From JAJRRH01 sp047638815 (GTDB lineage Bacteria > Bacteroidota > Bacteroidia > Flavobacteriales_D > JABDKJ01): a stretch of DNA of 64,000 nucleotides. The first letter of the stretch is position 1; the number at the start of each line of letters is the position of its first letter. The notes below the pieces were generated by a model, which did not search any database, was not told the origin of the DNA, and was given only the letters and a program-made list of their open reading frames with translations. Positions 53,049 to 62,490 of the stretch are shown one piece after another. The DNA lies in contig JBLIMR010000001.1 in NCBI GenBank assembly GCA_047638815.1, forward strand, positions 1-64,000, read 5' to 3'. Made by a program: the position numbers and the translations under genes.

Positions 53049-54626
53049 GTTTAATTCAATTTCCCAATTCGATCGAACGTTAATAATTTCCTCATGGCGA
53101 AAAACCTCTTCAGGTTGTTTTCTATTGAGGTAGTTACCCGTATCCCATTTCATGTTTTTATTTTCATCGTGTAAAACGAAAAAAGTGTAGTTGCCGGGAG
53201 CTAAATCGATGAAACTAATAGCGTTATTTTCTGTGATTAATAATTGTCTCACAACTTGATCCTTTTCATTTTTTAATATTGCCATTCGCGAGATTTCACT
53301 TGATGAAACTGCAATGGAAATCTGTCCGTAATAATCTTCTTTCTGGACAACAAAAGTGTGTGCAATGCTGTCATTAACGTTACCGTAGAGGTCGCTTACC
53401 TCCGCACTATCGATTTTAAACAGATAGTTTCCTGGTTCCTTTTCGAAATACACTTTGGTATGCATCGGATCAGATACAATGACATCAAATTTTATAGATA
53501 GACTATCTTTAAGTATTTTTATCTTATCCGAAGTAAAGTTGGCCACAGGATGATTCCAAGTAAGAACGATCGTGTCCTTCATGTTTATTTTACTGATCCC
53601 ATTATTTTTCGGAAGCGTTAAGCCAAAATCTTCATTATCATCACTAAAAAACACAGAAAAATTCTCAAGAATTTCTTCATCTTCTTTAACGGACATTTTC
53701 CATTCGGTATTTTTTTCAGGAATATTAATAAACCAATAACTTATACTATCTCTATCTGAATTATAGATTGAAAGAAATTCATCAGAGGACATCTCAAGGC
53801 TATCTTTTAATAGTTTTAGATCAATTGTCGGAAGCGAGAAACTTAATTGAAGTTCGTAATCTCCATTCATCTTAAATGAAGTTAATTCCTGTTCTTCAGA
53901 AATTTGTTTAAAGGTTGATAATGGCATATTTAGTAGCACGGTATCCGCCTTTATTTCAATAAGAGAATCAATAAACCCAATTTCATCTTCGTATGAATCG
54001 AATAGAAAATTATTGCTCTCATCTTTCAGTGCTATGATTCTGTACATACCTCCTTTGAGATAATCGAATCGATAATATCCCTGTTCATTAGTATTTGCAA
54101 AGTAATATGGTTTTTCTTTAAACACGATAGAATCCGTAATCAGATCCTCCGGATATAACATTACCCTGCAATCTGCACAAGGCAATTCGGTTTCGCTGTG
54201 TTTCACCATACCCTCGGCAGAAAGTGAGTCTATGATGTCCCCTGTGCTGAATACTAGAATGTTGTTTTCCAAGGGATTCGATTCATTATAATCTTTGATC
54301 GATGCTCCTAGATTGATGGTATAGGTTGTTTCTTCCTCAAGTGTATCGTTAAGCTCAATAATTAATTTTGATCCTCCTTTGAGATAAATATTCGGCTTGT
54401 TTTTTAGCGGTGGCGTAATAACTATATTGTTAGATGGATCTCCAAGTGCGACCAATTCATTGAATTCTAGAACAATCGATTTCGCATTGTAATTGGTCTC
54501 TAGATGAGTAGGGTATGAAACAAGAATCTCAGGACCTAAAGTATCCTTTTCACCTCCAGTCGGCATCTTTACTTGTGCACAGTTAAATAACATTAGACCC
54601 AATAATATGTAGAGGAATTTTTTCAA
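53037..54626 (-). CDS. Lipoprotein with Big_5 Ig-like domain
   Basis: 529 residues. The lipobox is LMLFNC (Cys16), followed by a Bacteroidetes pattern of MPTGGEKDTLGPEILVSYP and an SbsA/Big_5 Ig-like domain (about 30-125) with IVLEFNELVALGDPSNNIVI. The rest contains repeated beta-sandwich segments and a closing stretch FFVLHDENKNMKWDTGNYL seen in such proteins. The start is TTG (54624-54626), overlapping the fRMsr stop as TTGA. It should be an outer-membrane-anchored protein of unknown role. Confidence 0.82.
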   Translation of the reverse strand: MKKFLYILLGLMLFNCAQVKMPTGGEKDTLGPEILVSYPTHLETNYNAKSIVLEFNELVALGDPSNNIVITPPLKNKPNIYLKGGSKLIIELNDTLEEETTYTINLGASIKDYNESNPLENNILVFSTGDIIDSLSAEGMVKHSETELPCADCRVMLYPEDLITDSIVFKEKPYYFANTNEQGYYRFDYLKGGMYRIIALKDESNNFLFDSYEDEIGFIDSLIEIKADTVLLNMPLSTFKQISEEQELTSFKMNGDYELQLSFSLPTIDLKLLKDSLEMSSDEFLSIYNSDRDSISYWFINIPEKNTEWKMSVKEDEEILENFSVFFSDDNEDFGLTLPKNNGISKINMKDTIVLTWNHPVANFTSDKIKILKDSLSIKFDVIVSDPMHTKVYFEKEPGNYLFKIDSAEVSDLYGNVNDSIAHTFVVQKEDYYGQISIAVSSSEISRMAILKNEKDQVVRQLLITENNAISFIDLAPGNYTFFVLHDENKNMKWDTGNYLNRKQPEEVFRHEEIINVRSNWEIELNLSQ

Positions 54627-55120
54627 ATGATTTTCTCTATTATTTTACAAATGGCTTCGACACCAGCCATGTCTTCGTTATCAAAGTCATTCAATTTATC
54701 ACTATCGATATCCAGTATCATTTCCACTGCTCCTTTTTTTAAAATAGGGAATACAATCTCTGATTGACTGTTAGCGTTACACGAAATATGCCCAGGGAAA
54801 GCATGAACATCAGGCACAAGAATGGCCTTTTTTCTTTCCCAAGACGTTCCACAAACACCTCTTCCTATATCGATTCGAGTACATGCAACGGGACCTTGAA
54901 AAGGCCCAAGAACGAGTTGTTTGTCTTTAACCAGATAAAATCCGATCCAGAAATATTCGAGATGTTGCTTCATTAAAGCACAAATATTGGCCAGGTTCGC
55001 GGTAACATCACTTTCACCTTGGACTATATTGGCGCAATCTTTTTCAAGCGCTCTGTATATTTCTGATTTACTCAAAGTCGTTTTTTTTCGAGCCAAAGAT
55101 AAGCCGATGAATATTAACAT
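54623..55120 (-). CDS. msrC: Free methionine-(R)-sulfoxide reductase (fRMsr, GAF domain)
   Basis: A GAF-fold enzyme reducing free L-methionine-R-sulfoxide. Core motif FWIGFYLVKDKQLVLGPFQG followed by PVACTRIDIGRGVCG contains two of the catalytic cysteines; the third is in HISCNANSQSEIVFP. The start is uncertain: the ATG at 55118-55120 gives 165 residues and is used here; an ATG at 55153 adds 11 residues, and a TTG at 55075 would give 150. It overlaps the lipoprotein gene downstream by four bases. Confidence 0.92.
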   Translation of the reverse strand: MLIFIGLSLARKKTTLSKSEIYRALEKDCANIVQGESDVTANLANICALMKQHLEYFWIGFYLVKDKQLVLGPFQGPVACTRIDIGRGVCGTSWERKKAILVPDVHAFPGHISCNANSQSEIVFPILKKGAVEMILDIDSDKLNDFDNEDMAGVEAICKIIEKII

Positions 55121-55172
55121 GTTTGTTTGGCGGGCAAATAAAATAGCAAACAATATTGGGGTATATCAAAAA

Positions 55173-55886
55173 CTATTCCGCACAGGCTATGAGTGCTACT
55201 GAAATTTTTATTCCTGGAATAACAGTCAATGCCGATATGCAACCCTCAAGGGTGGAACCTGAAGTTATTACATCATCGACAACGAGGACATGCTTGTTTG
55301 CAAATTGATCTGGATCGAGACATTCGAAGATTTGTGATACATTTTTCCATCTGTCAAAAATGGATTTTGTTGTTTGTGTTTGAGTGTGTTTACTTCTAAC
55401 AAGATTTTCGTTACTAACTGAAGCATTCAGCGCAACACTAACCCCTTCACCAATAAAATCGCTTTGGTTATATCCGCGCATTCTCAGTTTCATAGGGTGC
55501 AGCGGAACCGGAATAATATAATCAATATCATTGAACCTGTTTGAATATGACAAACTTCTCCCAAGCATTTCTCCTAAATACAATCCAATATCAGTATTAC
55601 CTCTATACTTCAGTGCTTGTATAAGAGATTGAATGGTGCTAGACTTTTGGTAAAAGCATAATGCGGTAGCCGCATCAAAAGGAATTTTACCAGCAAGCCT
55701 TTCCTCCACTTGGTTGTTGATCTTATTGTGAATGTCCGTGAATGGTAAATCAAAAAGGCAATTGACACAAATCATGTCTTCGCCATTCATCAAGATTTTA
55801 GAACAACCAGGACATATGCTTGGATAAAAAAGACCCAATATACTTTTTAGGATACTATCAATAGTAGTTATACTGGCATTCGCCAT
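55173..55886 (-). CDS. comF: ComF family phosphoribosyltransferase-like protein
   Basis: 237 residues: an N-terminal zinc ribbon (CPGCSKILMNGEDMICVNC) and a PRTase-like domain with VLVVDDVITSGSTLEGC. The segment IPVPLHPMKLRMRGYNQSD is typical of ComF. It supports DNA uptake or use in competent bacteria; the biochemical role is unclear. It is 20 to 53 bases upstream of the fRMsr gene, depending on that gene's start. Confidence 0.92.
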   Translation of the reverse strand: MANASITTIDSILKSILGLFYPSICPGCSKILMNGEDMICVNCLFDLPFTDIHNKINNQVEERLAGKIPFDAATALCFYQKSSTIQSLIQALKYRGNTDIGLYLGEMLGRSLSYSNRFNDIDYIIPVPLHPMKLRMRGYNQSDFIGEGVSVALNASVSNENLVRSKHTQTQTTKSIFDRWKNVSQIFECLDPDQFANKHVLVVDDVITSGSTLEGCISALTVIPGIKISVALIACAE

Positions 55887-56028
55887 AAGGAAGAATATTT
55901 TTTCAGATTCGTGTTGATCGCAATATAGTCATTGTCAGTTAGATAAATTATATTGAATCATTGATTTTTATTAAACCTCTGTTTTTTGACTTGTATCTAC
56001 AACAACAACGGAAGGATTAATTGGGTGA

Positions 56029-56040
56029 TCCCTTTAGGGA
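56029..56040. repeat. CCC-TTTA-GGG hairpin, copy 2
   Basis: TCCC-TTTA-GGGA, a four-base stem with loop TTTA, in the gap between the deiminase gene and comF. A further AAAGGGCAG lies just downstream, comparable to the CGGGGCAG of the long-form copies. Confidence 0.5.
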
Positions 56041-56172
56041 ACCAAAGGGCAGCGATGGCACGAATTACACCTGTGCAAGCCATAATAAATCGGTTTGATA
56101 AATGAGAGAAAAACAGATTAATTAGGCGCCAACTTTTACACGAAAAAACAATTGAATCTAAGAGGGGTGATC

Positions 56173-57939
56173 TTATTCGATAACTAGTTTTTGATTGAAT
56201 ACAAAACCTTTCATTTCCAAGACGACATTATAAACCCCAGCTGCAAATTCACCAGCATCAATGAAATACTTTTGCTCTCCGGGAGCAAAGCTACCTTGTT
56301 TGATAATTAAAACTTCTTGTCCAATAGAATTGGTCATATAAAGTTTAGCATCACCAGCTTCAGGAACAGTCAATGGAATAACAGTAATAGCTGTTGCAGG
56401 GTTTGGATAGATACTTTCGATCACATTTCCTTCTACTTCACCAATCCCTACGGATCCAATAAACTTAAAAGAAAAATAACCTTCCGGAGCGGGCATAGGC
56501 CTATTAATGGTTTTACCATCAGAAGCAACGCCATTAATGTAGTAATATATAGTTGTTCCAAATTCTTGACCAGGTATAGTAGCTTCGTAAATAAACTCAT
56601 CCGCATCAACCAATGTCATAGGAACTTCAACGTAGACACCATTGATGTCATCTTTCCAAAACATTCTTGCTTCCGCTATTCCAAGTTTATGTTTAATAAT
56701 CGCTTGAACGGTTTGATCTTCAAACTCTGTAAACGTATCATCAATTGGATCAGTCGCGATCCACAAAGGCTCATCTACACCCACAGCTTTAGTAATACAA
56801 TGAATGGCCCCACTCAAAGGAATAATGTCATTACATACGATCGTTTCAATATTGTAACCTGGGAGTAATTCATGAAGTGTTTCCAATGCTTGCTCGTCAT
56901 ATTGCTCTTCATATACTGGTAGGATAACAGTCTTATTTACAAAGACCATATTGGAATATGTTCTATAGTCTCCTCCGGTATTAGGATATGACCCATTTTC
57001 AGGTGGCTGAATGATTCGTTCTATTTTGTAAGGCGTGCCAAAAGAGTTTGTGTGATTAGATAAAATGTATTCGATGTTGGCTTCTATTTGTGGTCCATCT
57101 GCAACCCCATTTGGATATTCACCAACAACAATAGTCTCTTCATCAAGGATTTTCATGTGCATATCGATGTGGTGAATAAGATCAAATGGCAGGTTATCCA
57201 TCTTGATGTAATTCTCAACACCCATGAATTGATTCACGATATCGTCTATTTCTGCTTCAGTATGATCAGGGTGATTCAGACCATTGAAAAATCCACCTTC
57301 ATTTTCATCCATTATTAATTCCGAAGAGAAAGCGGTTTTATAACCATCTGACATGAAGTTACCACCAGTGGCCATCATATCATAAGGTGCTACTGTTGTT
57401 TCGTATAGATCAATGCCTTTGTAATTGGCTATCACGGCTGGTGTAGCATCATCTGCTGGTCTAACCCTATTATATATCCAGTCCACCAATATTGGCTCCT
57501 GTACATCTTCTCTATAGCATGTGTTTCCACCGTAATCTCTACCCCATATTGAGTTGAAATCAGAATCTAAAATAGTAATGTTGTCCATATTGTTTAATGG
57601 TCCACCCCCTGAACTATTCATTAAGTAATTCTCGGTTGAAGTTGGATTATCAGAAAGAATAATCACTTCACACTCTTCTTTGGCATATCTAGCAATATTC
57701 TTGTTAATGCTATTGAAACCTGCCCATGTAATGATCAAACTTTGTATTTCTTCCCATTCCGCCATTGGACGTACATCAAAATCTGGTGGATCAGTAATCC
57801 CATCAATAATAGGATTGACGGGTGCTGGAGCTGAAATAATCTCCTCATCTGTATGGTAATTAGGAGGCGTTTGGATTTGTGCTTGTAGGGAAAAGCAAAA
57901 CAGACCAACAATGGCGATAGAAGATAAAAATGGTTTCAT
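56173..57939 (-). CDS. Secreted agmatine/peptidylarginine deiminase family protein with T9SS sorting domain
   Basis: About 588 residues from the ATG at 57937-57939 (a second ATG lies two codons upstream). It has a signal peptide (MKPFLSSIAIVGLFCFSLQA) and a deiminase domain over about residues 55-430 with all catalytic elements of the PAD/agmatine deiminase fold: WGRDYGGN (Asp135), HHIDMH (His257, Asp259), the Asn in TYSNMVF and Cys381 in SGAIHCIT. The last 75 residues are a T9SS type A sorting domain (SIYPNPATAITVIP ... AAGVYNVVLEM). Agmatine deiminase itself is cytoplasmic; export by T9SS recalls the Porphyromonas PPAD, which citrullinates proteins. The substrate is unproven. Confidence 0.9.
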   Translation of the reverse strand: MKPFLSSIAIVGLFCFSLQAQIQTPPNYHTDEEIISAPAPVNPIIDGITDPPDFDVRPMAEWEEIQSLIITWAGFNSINKNIARYAKEECEVIILSDNPTSTENYLMNSSGGGPLNNMDNITILDSDFNSIWGRDYGGNTCYREDVQEPILVDWIYNRVRPADDATPAVIANYKGIDLYETTVAPYDMMATGGNFMSDGYKTAFSSELIMDENEGGFFNGLNHPDHTEAEIDDIVNQFMGVENYIKMDNLPFDLIHHIDMHMKILDEETIVVGEYPNGVADGPQIEANIEYILSNHTNSFGTPYKIERIIQPPENGSYPNTGGDYRTYSNMVFVNKTVILPVYEEQYDEQALETLHELLPGYNIETIVCNDIIPLSGAIHCITKAVGVDEPLWIATDPIDDTFTEFEDQTVQAIIKHKLGIAEARMFWKDDINGVYVEVPMTLVDADEFIYEATIPGQEFGTTIYYYINGVASDGKTINRPMPAPEGYFSFKFIGSVGIGEVEGNVIESIYPNPATAITVIPLTVPEAGDAKLYMTNSIGQEVLIIKQGSFAPGEQKYFIDAGEFAAGVYNVVLEMKGFVFNQKLVIE

Positions 57940-58067
57940 GAACATTAATTTCCCCAAAAATAACCCAAAATAGTCACATTACAAGGGTCAGACGCTGACA
58001 TATAAGGGGATTATTTGAAAGCTACATCAACGGAACCAACCAAAAAATTTAAGTGAATCAAAAAAAA

Positions 58068-58146
58068 TCTGCGAAAATCTGCGCGATCTGCGGGAGGAAA
58101 TTCACTAAACATCTATCTGCCTCAAATCGAACAGATTTTCGCAGAT
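58068..58146 (+). repeat. Solo R1 repeat module
   Basis: Positions 58068-58093 are an exact 26-base inverted match to 248-273 near the GxxExxY gene. The second part (CAGATTTTCGCAGAT, 58132-58146) is the exact reverse complement of 58067-58081, making a 15-bp inverted pair separated by 50 bases. No GxxExxY gene is beside this copy. The open frame across it begins with a Cys-rich pattern caused by the repeat and is not a gene. Confidence 0.8.
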
Positions 58147-58236
58147 CAAAAACAGTCAAGCGCCTTATTGCCAATAAACGGTATCGGAAAAATCAGTACT
58201 CCTCAATCAGCATTCAACACTCATCATTCTCCACTC

Positions 58237-61044
58237 CTATACAACAATATTCACAATCCTTCCAGGAACAACAATCACCTTCTTAGGGGCAGCATCATTC
58301 AAATACTTTGCAGAAAGCTCATTATTTACAACAGCTTCCTCAATTTGCTCTTTGCTTAAATCGAGAGACAGGTCTAATTTAAATCTCATTTTACCGTTAA
58401 ATGAAACAGGGTATGAAAATGTAGATTCTGTTAAATATTGTTCATCATGTACAGGCCATTTTTGATCCAAAACAGAAGAATCATGTCCTAATTTGTTCCA
58501 TAATTCTTCAGCCAAATGTGGAGCATAAGGTGAAAGTAAAACACAGAATAATTCGAGGACTTCAGCATATTTTTTATCCATTGCAGAAAGTTCGTTCACC
58601 AAAATCATCATCGTGCTCACATTGGTGTTAAAAGCATATCGATTCAAGTCACCCGTAACTTGTTTAATACATTTGTGAATGGATTTCAAAGCAGCAGCAT
58701 CCGCTTTCCCAGAATCGATATTTGCGAACAATCTTGTTGCCTTTTTTAAGAAATTATATACGCCACTAATGCCATTGGTGTCCCAAGGCTTATGCTGCTC
58801 CAATGGGCCTAAAAACATTTCATAGCACCTTAATGTATCGGCACCATATTTTTCACACAAGTCATCGGGATTGACAACATTATACCATCGCTTTGACATC
58901 TTCTCCACTTCATGACCACAATGATATTGACCGTCTTCAAGAATGAACTCAGCATCATTAAAGTCTGGACGCCATTTTTTAAATGCCTCTGTATCCAAAA
59001 TGTCGTTGCTTACAAAGGAAATGTCAACATGAAGGGTTGTCGTTTTATGCTCTTTTCTCAAACCTTTGGAAACAAATGTATTTGTTCCATTGATTCTATA
59101 AACAAGACTAGATCGACCTTGAATCATTCCTTGATTGATCAATTTTTTAAACGGCTCCTTGAATGAAGTTAGACCTCTATCGCAAAGAAAATGACCCCAG
59201 AAACGAGAGTATAATAAATGTCCTGTTGCATGTTCAGATCCACCGATATATAAATCTACTTGTCCCCAGTAATCTGACTTTTCCTTTGCACAAAATTCAT
59301 TGTCATTGTGAGGATCCATGTAGCGTAAATAATACCAGCTTGAACCAGCCCAACCTGGCATCGTTGAATATTCAATGGGATATTTTACCCCATCCACTTC
59401 ATGCGTCCAATCCTCTGCTCTTGCTAAAGGTGGTTCACCATCTTCAGTAGGAAGGTATTTGTCAACTACTGGCAACTCCAATGGATCATTGCCGTCAATA
59501 ATGTATGGAACATCATTTTTCATATATACAGGAATTGGCTCTCCCCAATATCTCTGTCTTCCGAAAATAGCATCCCTCAATCTGAAATTTATCTTGGCAC
59601 GTCCAATGCCATTTTCCTCTAATTTTTTATTGACCAAAGTGATCGCATCATCAACTTTCAATCCATCCATAAAATCTGAATTGATTAGTGTAGCTTCTTT
59701 TTCAGCATAGGCATTTTCGCTGATGTCCACCGATAGATGAATAGGTCTAATTGGTAAATGATAATGCTTTGCAAAATCATAATCTCTTTGGTCACCAGCA
59801 GGAACAGCCATTACAGCTCCAGTGCCATATCCCATTAATACATACTCTCCAATCCATAAGGCAATCTTCTCACCTGAAAATGGATGGATCGCATAAGCAC
59901 CCGTAAATTGACCAGAAATATTCTTCGCATTGGCCTGTCTTTCGACATCACTCTTACTGGCAACAGACGCTTTGTAATTCGCTATCTCCTCTTTGTATTC
60001 TGATGTTGTAATTTGATCCACCAAAGGATGCTCTGGCGCCAATACCATGAAGCTCACACCAAAAATAGTATCCGGTCTAGTCGTAAAAACTTCGATTTTT
60101 TCGCTTGAATTTTCAACTTGGAAATTAACCGATGATCCGATCGATTTTCCGATCCAGTTCGTTTGTTGAACCTTCAATGCCTTACTCCAATCAATTTCAT
60201 TCAATCCTTCCAAAAGTCGATCTGCATAGGCAGTAATTCGCATCGACCATTGCATCATCTTTTTACGAACTACAGGGTGACCACCTCTTTCAGAAAGTCC
60301 TGCTTTCACTTCATCATTGGCCAACACCGTACCTAGTGCTGGACACCAATTCACTTCCGTTTCAGCCAAGTATGCCATACGATAGTGAAGAAGTATCACT
60401 TGTTGTTGCTCCTCAGTCATGGACTTCCAATCCACAGCCGTAAGACCACCTTCCCAGAATTCGCCAAAAGGGAAATTGTACTTTTCGATGTTTAGTTCCT
60501 TATACCAGTTCTCATCAAGATGTGCATTGATGTTGTAATTGCCATTGTCTTCCAACTTGGCAATCAAAGTTTCTATTGGCTCTGCTTTACCAGAATCAAG
60601 ATTGTACCATGAATTATATAATTCCTTAAAAATCCATTGCGTCCACCTGAAATATTTTGGATCAGAAGTCCTCACTTCTCTTGACCAATCATAGCACATC
60701 CCCAACTTGTCCAACTGAGAACGGTATCTCGCAATGTTATTCTTCGTGGTAACAGCAGGATGCTGACCTGTTTCAATGGCATACTGTTCAGCTGGCAAGC
60801 CAAAAGAGTCATATCCCATAGGGTGCAAGACATTATATCCTTGATGTCTCTTGTATCTGGAGAAGATATCAGAAGCAATGTAGCCCAACGGGTGACCAAT
60901 ATGGAGCCCAGAACCTGAAGGATATGGGAACATGTCCAAGACATAATACTTTTTCTTGTCCTGTCCCTCATTGACCTTATAAGCCTGGGTTTCGTCCCAT
61001 TTGGCCTTCCACTTTTTTTCTACTTCGCTGAAATTGTACTCCAT
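58237..61044 (-). CDS. leuS: Leucyl-tRNA synthetase
   Basis: 935 residues, class I synthetase. HIGH-type motif FPYPSGSGLHIGHPLGY is near residue 40; the editing domain (TTRPDTIFGVSFMVLAPEH) is in the middle; DLYIGGSEHATGHLLYSRFW and the KMSKR loop (EKMSKRWYN) close the catalytic core. The anticodon-binding helices follow. Length fits a bacterial LeuS with a moderate insertion. It is a single gene, read away from 61190. Confidence 0.98.
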   Translation of the reverse strand: MEYNFSEVEKKWKAKWDETQAYKVNEGQDKKKYYVLDMFPYPSGSGLHIGHPLGYIASDIFSRYKRHQGYNVLHPMGYDSFGLPAEQYAIETGQHPAVTTKNNIARYRSQLDKLGMCYDWSREVRTSDPKYFRWTQWIFKELYNSWYNLDSGKAEPIETLIAKLEDNGNYNINAHLDENWYKELNIEKYNFPFGEFWEGGLTAVDWKSMTEEQQQVILLHYRMAYLAETEVNWCPALGTVLANDEVKAGLSERGGHPVVRKKMMQWSMRITAYADRLLEGLNEIDWSKALKVQQTNWIGKSIGSSVNFQVENSSEKIEVFTTRPDTIFGVSFMVLAPEHPLVDQITTSEYKEEIANYKASVASKSDVERQANAKNISGQFTGAYAIHPFSGEKIALWIGEYVLMGYGTGAVMAVPAGDQRDYDFAKHYHLPIRPIHLSVDISENAYAEKEATLINSDFMDGLKVDDAITLVNKKLEENGIGRAKINFRLRDAIFGRQRYWGEPIPVYMKNDVPYIIDGNDPLELPVVDKYLPTEDGEPPLARAEDWTHEVDGVKYPIEYSTMPGWAGSSWYYLRYMDPHNDNEFCAKEKSDYWGQVDLYIGGSEHATGHLLYSRFWGHFLCDRGLTSFKEPFKKLINQGMIQGRSSLVYRINGTNTFVSKGLRKEHKTTTLHVDISFVSNDILDTEAFKKWRPDFNDAEFILEDGQYHCGHEVEKMSKRWYNVVNPDDLCEKYGADTLRCYEMFLGPLEQHKPWDTNGISGVYNFLKKATRLFANIDSGKADAAALKSIHKCIKQVTGDLNRYAFNTNVSTMMILVNELSAMDKKYAEVLELFCVLLSPYAPHLAEELWNKLGHDSSVLDQKWPVHDEQYLTESTFSYPVSFNGKMRFKLDLSLDLSKEQIEEAVVNNELSAKYLNDAAPKKVIVVPGRIVNIVV

Positions 61045-61189
61045 AATCTTGATTCTCGTTGAGGATGCGAATTTATGTTGAATTATTTGAAGAGTTAAAT
61101 AGAAAATATTCTTTCTGATATTGATCGTTTCGGAGTTCTGTTAAAGCGAATTTTCGTATATTGTGGAGACTGAAAAAAACAAATGAGCC

Positions 61190-62149
61190 ATGAGAAATAC
61201 AATACTATTTATTTTCACACTGATATTAAGTTTACAGTCATTCAGTCAAGTTGGAGATGGAATAATTTGGGAAACCACCATTGATTTTGAGAATGGCCCC
61301 ATGTACATGGAGCTGGATTCTTCAGAGACCAATCTATGGCAAATAGGTACCCCAAGCCAAACATTCTTTGACAGTGCCTATTCCCCGATAACGGCTATTG
61401 TTACAGATACGATGAATAACTATCCAGTGAGCAATTATTCCTATTTCGATTTAATCCTAAATGAGGATGTAAATCCTATTTACCCTTATGTCATCTTTAT
61501 TGAGATAAAACACAAGTTTGATACTGACTCATTGCTTGATGGTGGTTTTATAACCAGATCAAATGACGAAGGAGAAACTTGGGTTAACATTGTCCTTGAC
61601 CAGGAGTGTTATGATGTCACACCGAATTATTGGAATTTTGAGGAAGGTAGTGAGGGAATGTATGGCATTGAAGATTCTTTGTATAATGGAGAACTGGGTT
61701 TCTCCGGAAATTCTGGAGATTGGATTACCTCGTGGTTCTCTTGGTATATCTATCCCGTAGCCTTTGATGGACAAGAGTGTATGGGAGAAAATATGATTAT
61801 CAGATTTAATTTCGTTTCAGATGATATAGAAGGAGACTTCGAGGGATGGATGATCGATAACATTAGGTTGTATGCTGTGGATTTAGGGTCAAGTATTGAT
61901 GAGATAGAGAATACATTTTTTAGCGTTTCGCCCAACCCATCATCAGGTCAATACTATATAGATTTTAAAGAAAATTCTTCCAAAGCTCGAATGGAAATAT
62001 ACAATTCGAAATCTCAATTATTGATCGAAGAAAATGAGATTAGACAAAATTTCAACATAGATCTTAGCCCCCATCCACCAGGTATTTATTATGCGATTTT
62101 CACAAATGACCAAGGCCAAAGATTTACTGAAAAGTTGATTTTGGAATAA
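61190..62149 (+). CDS. Secreted protein with T9SS type A sorting domain
   Basis: 319 residues. A signal peptide (RNTILFIFTLILSLQSFSQ) precedes a beta-rich domain (about 25-235) with FIEIKHKFDTDSLLDGGFIT, RSNDEGETWVNIVL and GWMIDNIRLYAVDLG, a choice-of-anchor / MAM-like jelly roll resembling the domain in the protein at 6696. The C-terminal T9SS domain has VSPNPSSGQYYIDF ... PGIYYAIFTNDQGQRF. A weak TATATTGT element (61157-61164) is upstream. Confidence 0.85.
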   Translation: MRNTILFIFTLILSLQSFSQVGDGIIWETTIDFENGPMYMELDSSETNLWQIGTPSQTFFDSAYSPITAIVTDTMNNYPVSNYSYFDLILNEDVNPIYPYVIFIEIKHKFDTDSLLDGGFITRSNDEGETWVNIVLDQECYDVTPNYWNFEEGSEGMYGIEDSLYNGELGFSGNSGDWITSWFSWYIYPVAFDGQECMGENMIIRFNFVSDDIEGDFEGWMIDNIRLYAVDLGSSIDEIENTFFSVSPNPSSGQYYIDFKENSSKARMEIYNSKSQLLIEENEIRQNFNIDLSPHPPGIYYAIFTNDQGQRFTEKLILE

Positions 62150-62312
62150 AACGAAGATTAGAAAATCCATACCGTGAAGGGGCCCTTTAGGGCAAATGGG
62201 TGCGCGGAGGAAAATGCCAATTGTCCTATGCTTAGTGAAGACACCCTGCACGAAAGCAACATAGCAACAAACTGACCCCTGACTACTGGTTACTAAATAT
62301 CTAACCACCAAA

Positions 62313-62354
62313 CTTTTCACTTTTCACTTTTCACTTTTCATTTTTCATTTTTTC
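62313..62354 (+). repeat. Tandem CTTTTCA repeat
   Basis: Four perfect copies of the 7-base unit CTTTTCA (62313-62340), then two diverged copies, about 105 bases before the ftsX promoter. Such tracts can change copy number by slippage. Confidence 0.85.
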
Positions 62355-62458
62355 CCTTTCACCTCTAACCTTTCCCTATTAACCTAAACTTTGTTTTATC
62401 AACTATTCATTTTAAGAACCTTTAACGAACGGACGATCATCTCAAATAATATATGTGC

Positions 62459-62466
62459 TACTTTCG
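62459..62466 (+). promoter_or_regulatory. -7 element (TACTTTCG) of ftsX
   Basis: TACTTTCG resembles TAnnTTTG with one mismatch and lies 24 bases before the ftsX ATG. No clear -33 TTG is seen. Confidence 0.4.
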
Positions 62467-62490
62467 TTACACTAATCAGAATTTACACTA

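Larger units (their letters stand above)
62150..62490. other. Intergenic region with hairpin and repeats before ftsX
   Basis: 341 bases without a gene. It contains a CCC-TTTA-GGG hairpin at 62182-62193 (GCCC/GGGC, copy 3), a degenerate CTGACTACTGG stretch (about 62270-62290), and a tandem 7-base repeat (62313-62354). The ftsX promoter follows at 62459-62466. Confidence 0.7.

Noticed and set aside
58053..58286. Open frame beginning NQKKSAKICAICGRKFTK that looks like a short zinc-finger protein
   Set aside because: The Cys-containing part is a translation of the R1 repeat (58068-58093), and the rest overlaps the 3' end of leuS. Repeat-derived frames of this kind are a known source of false genes.
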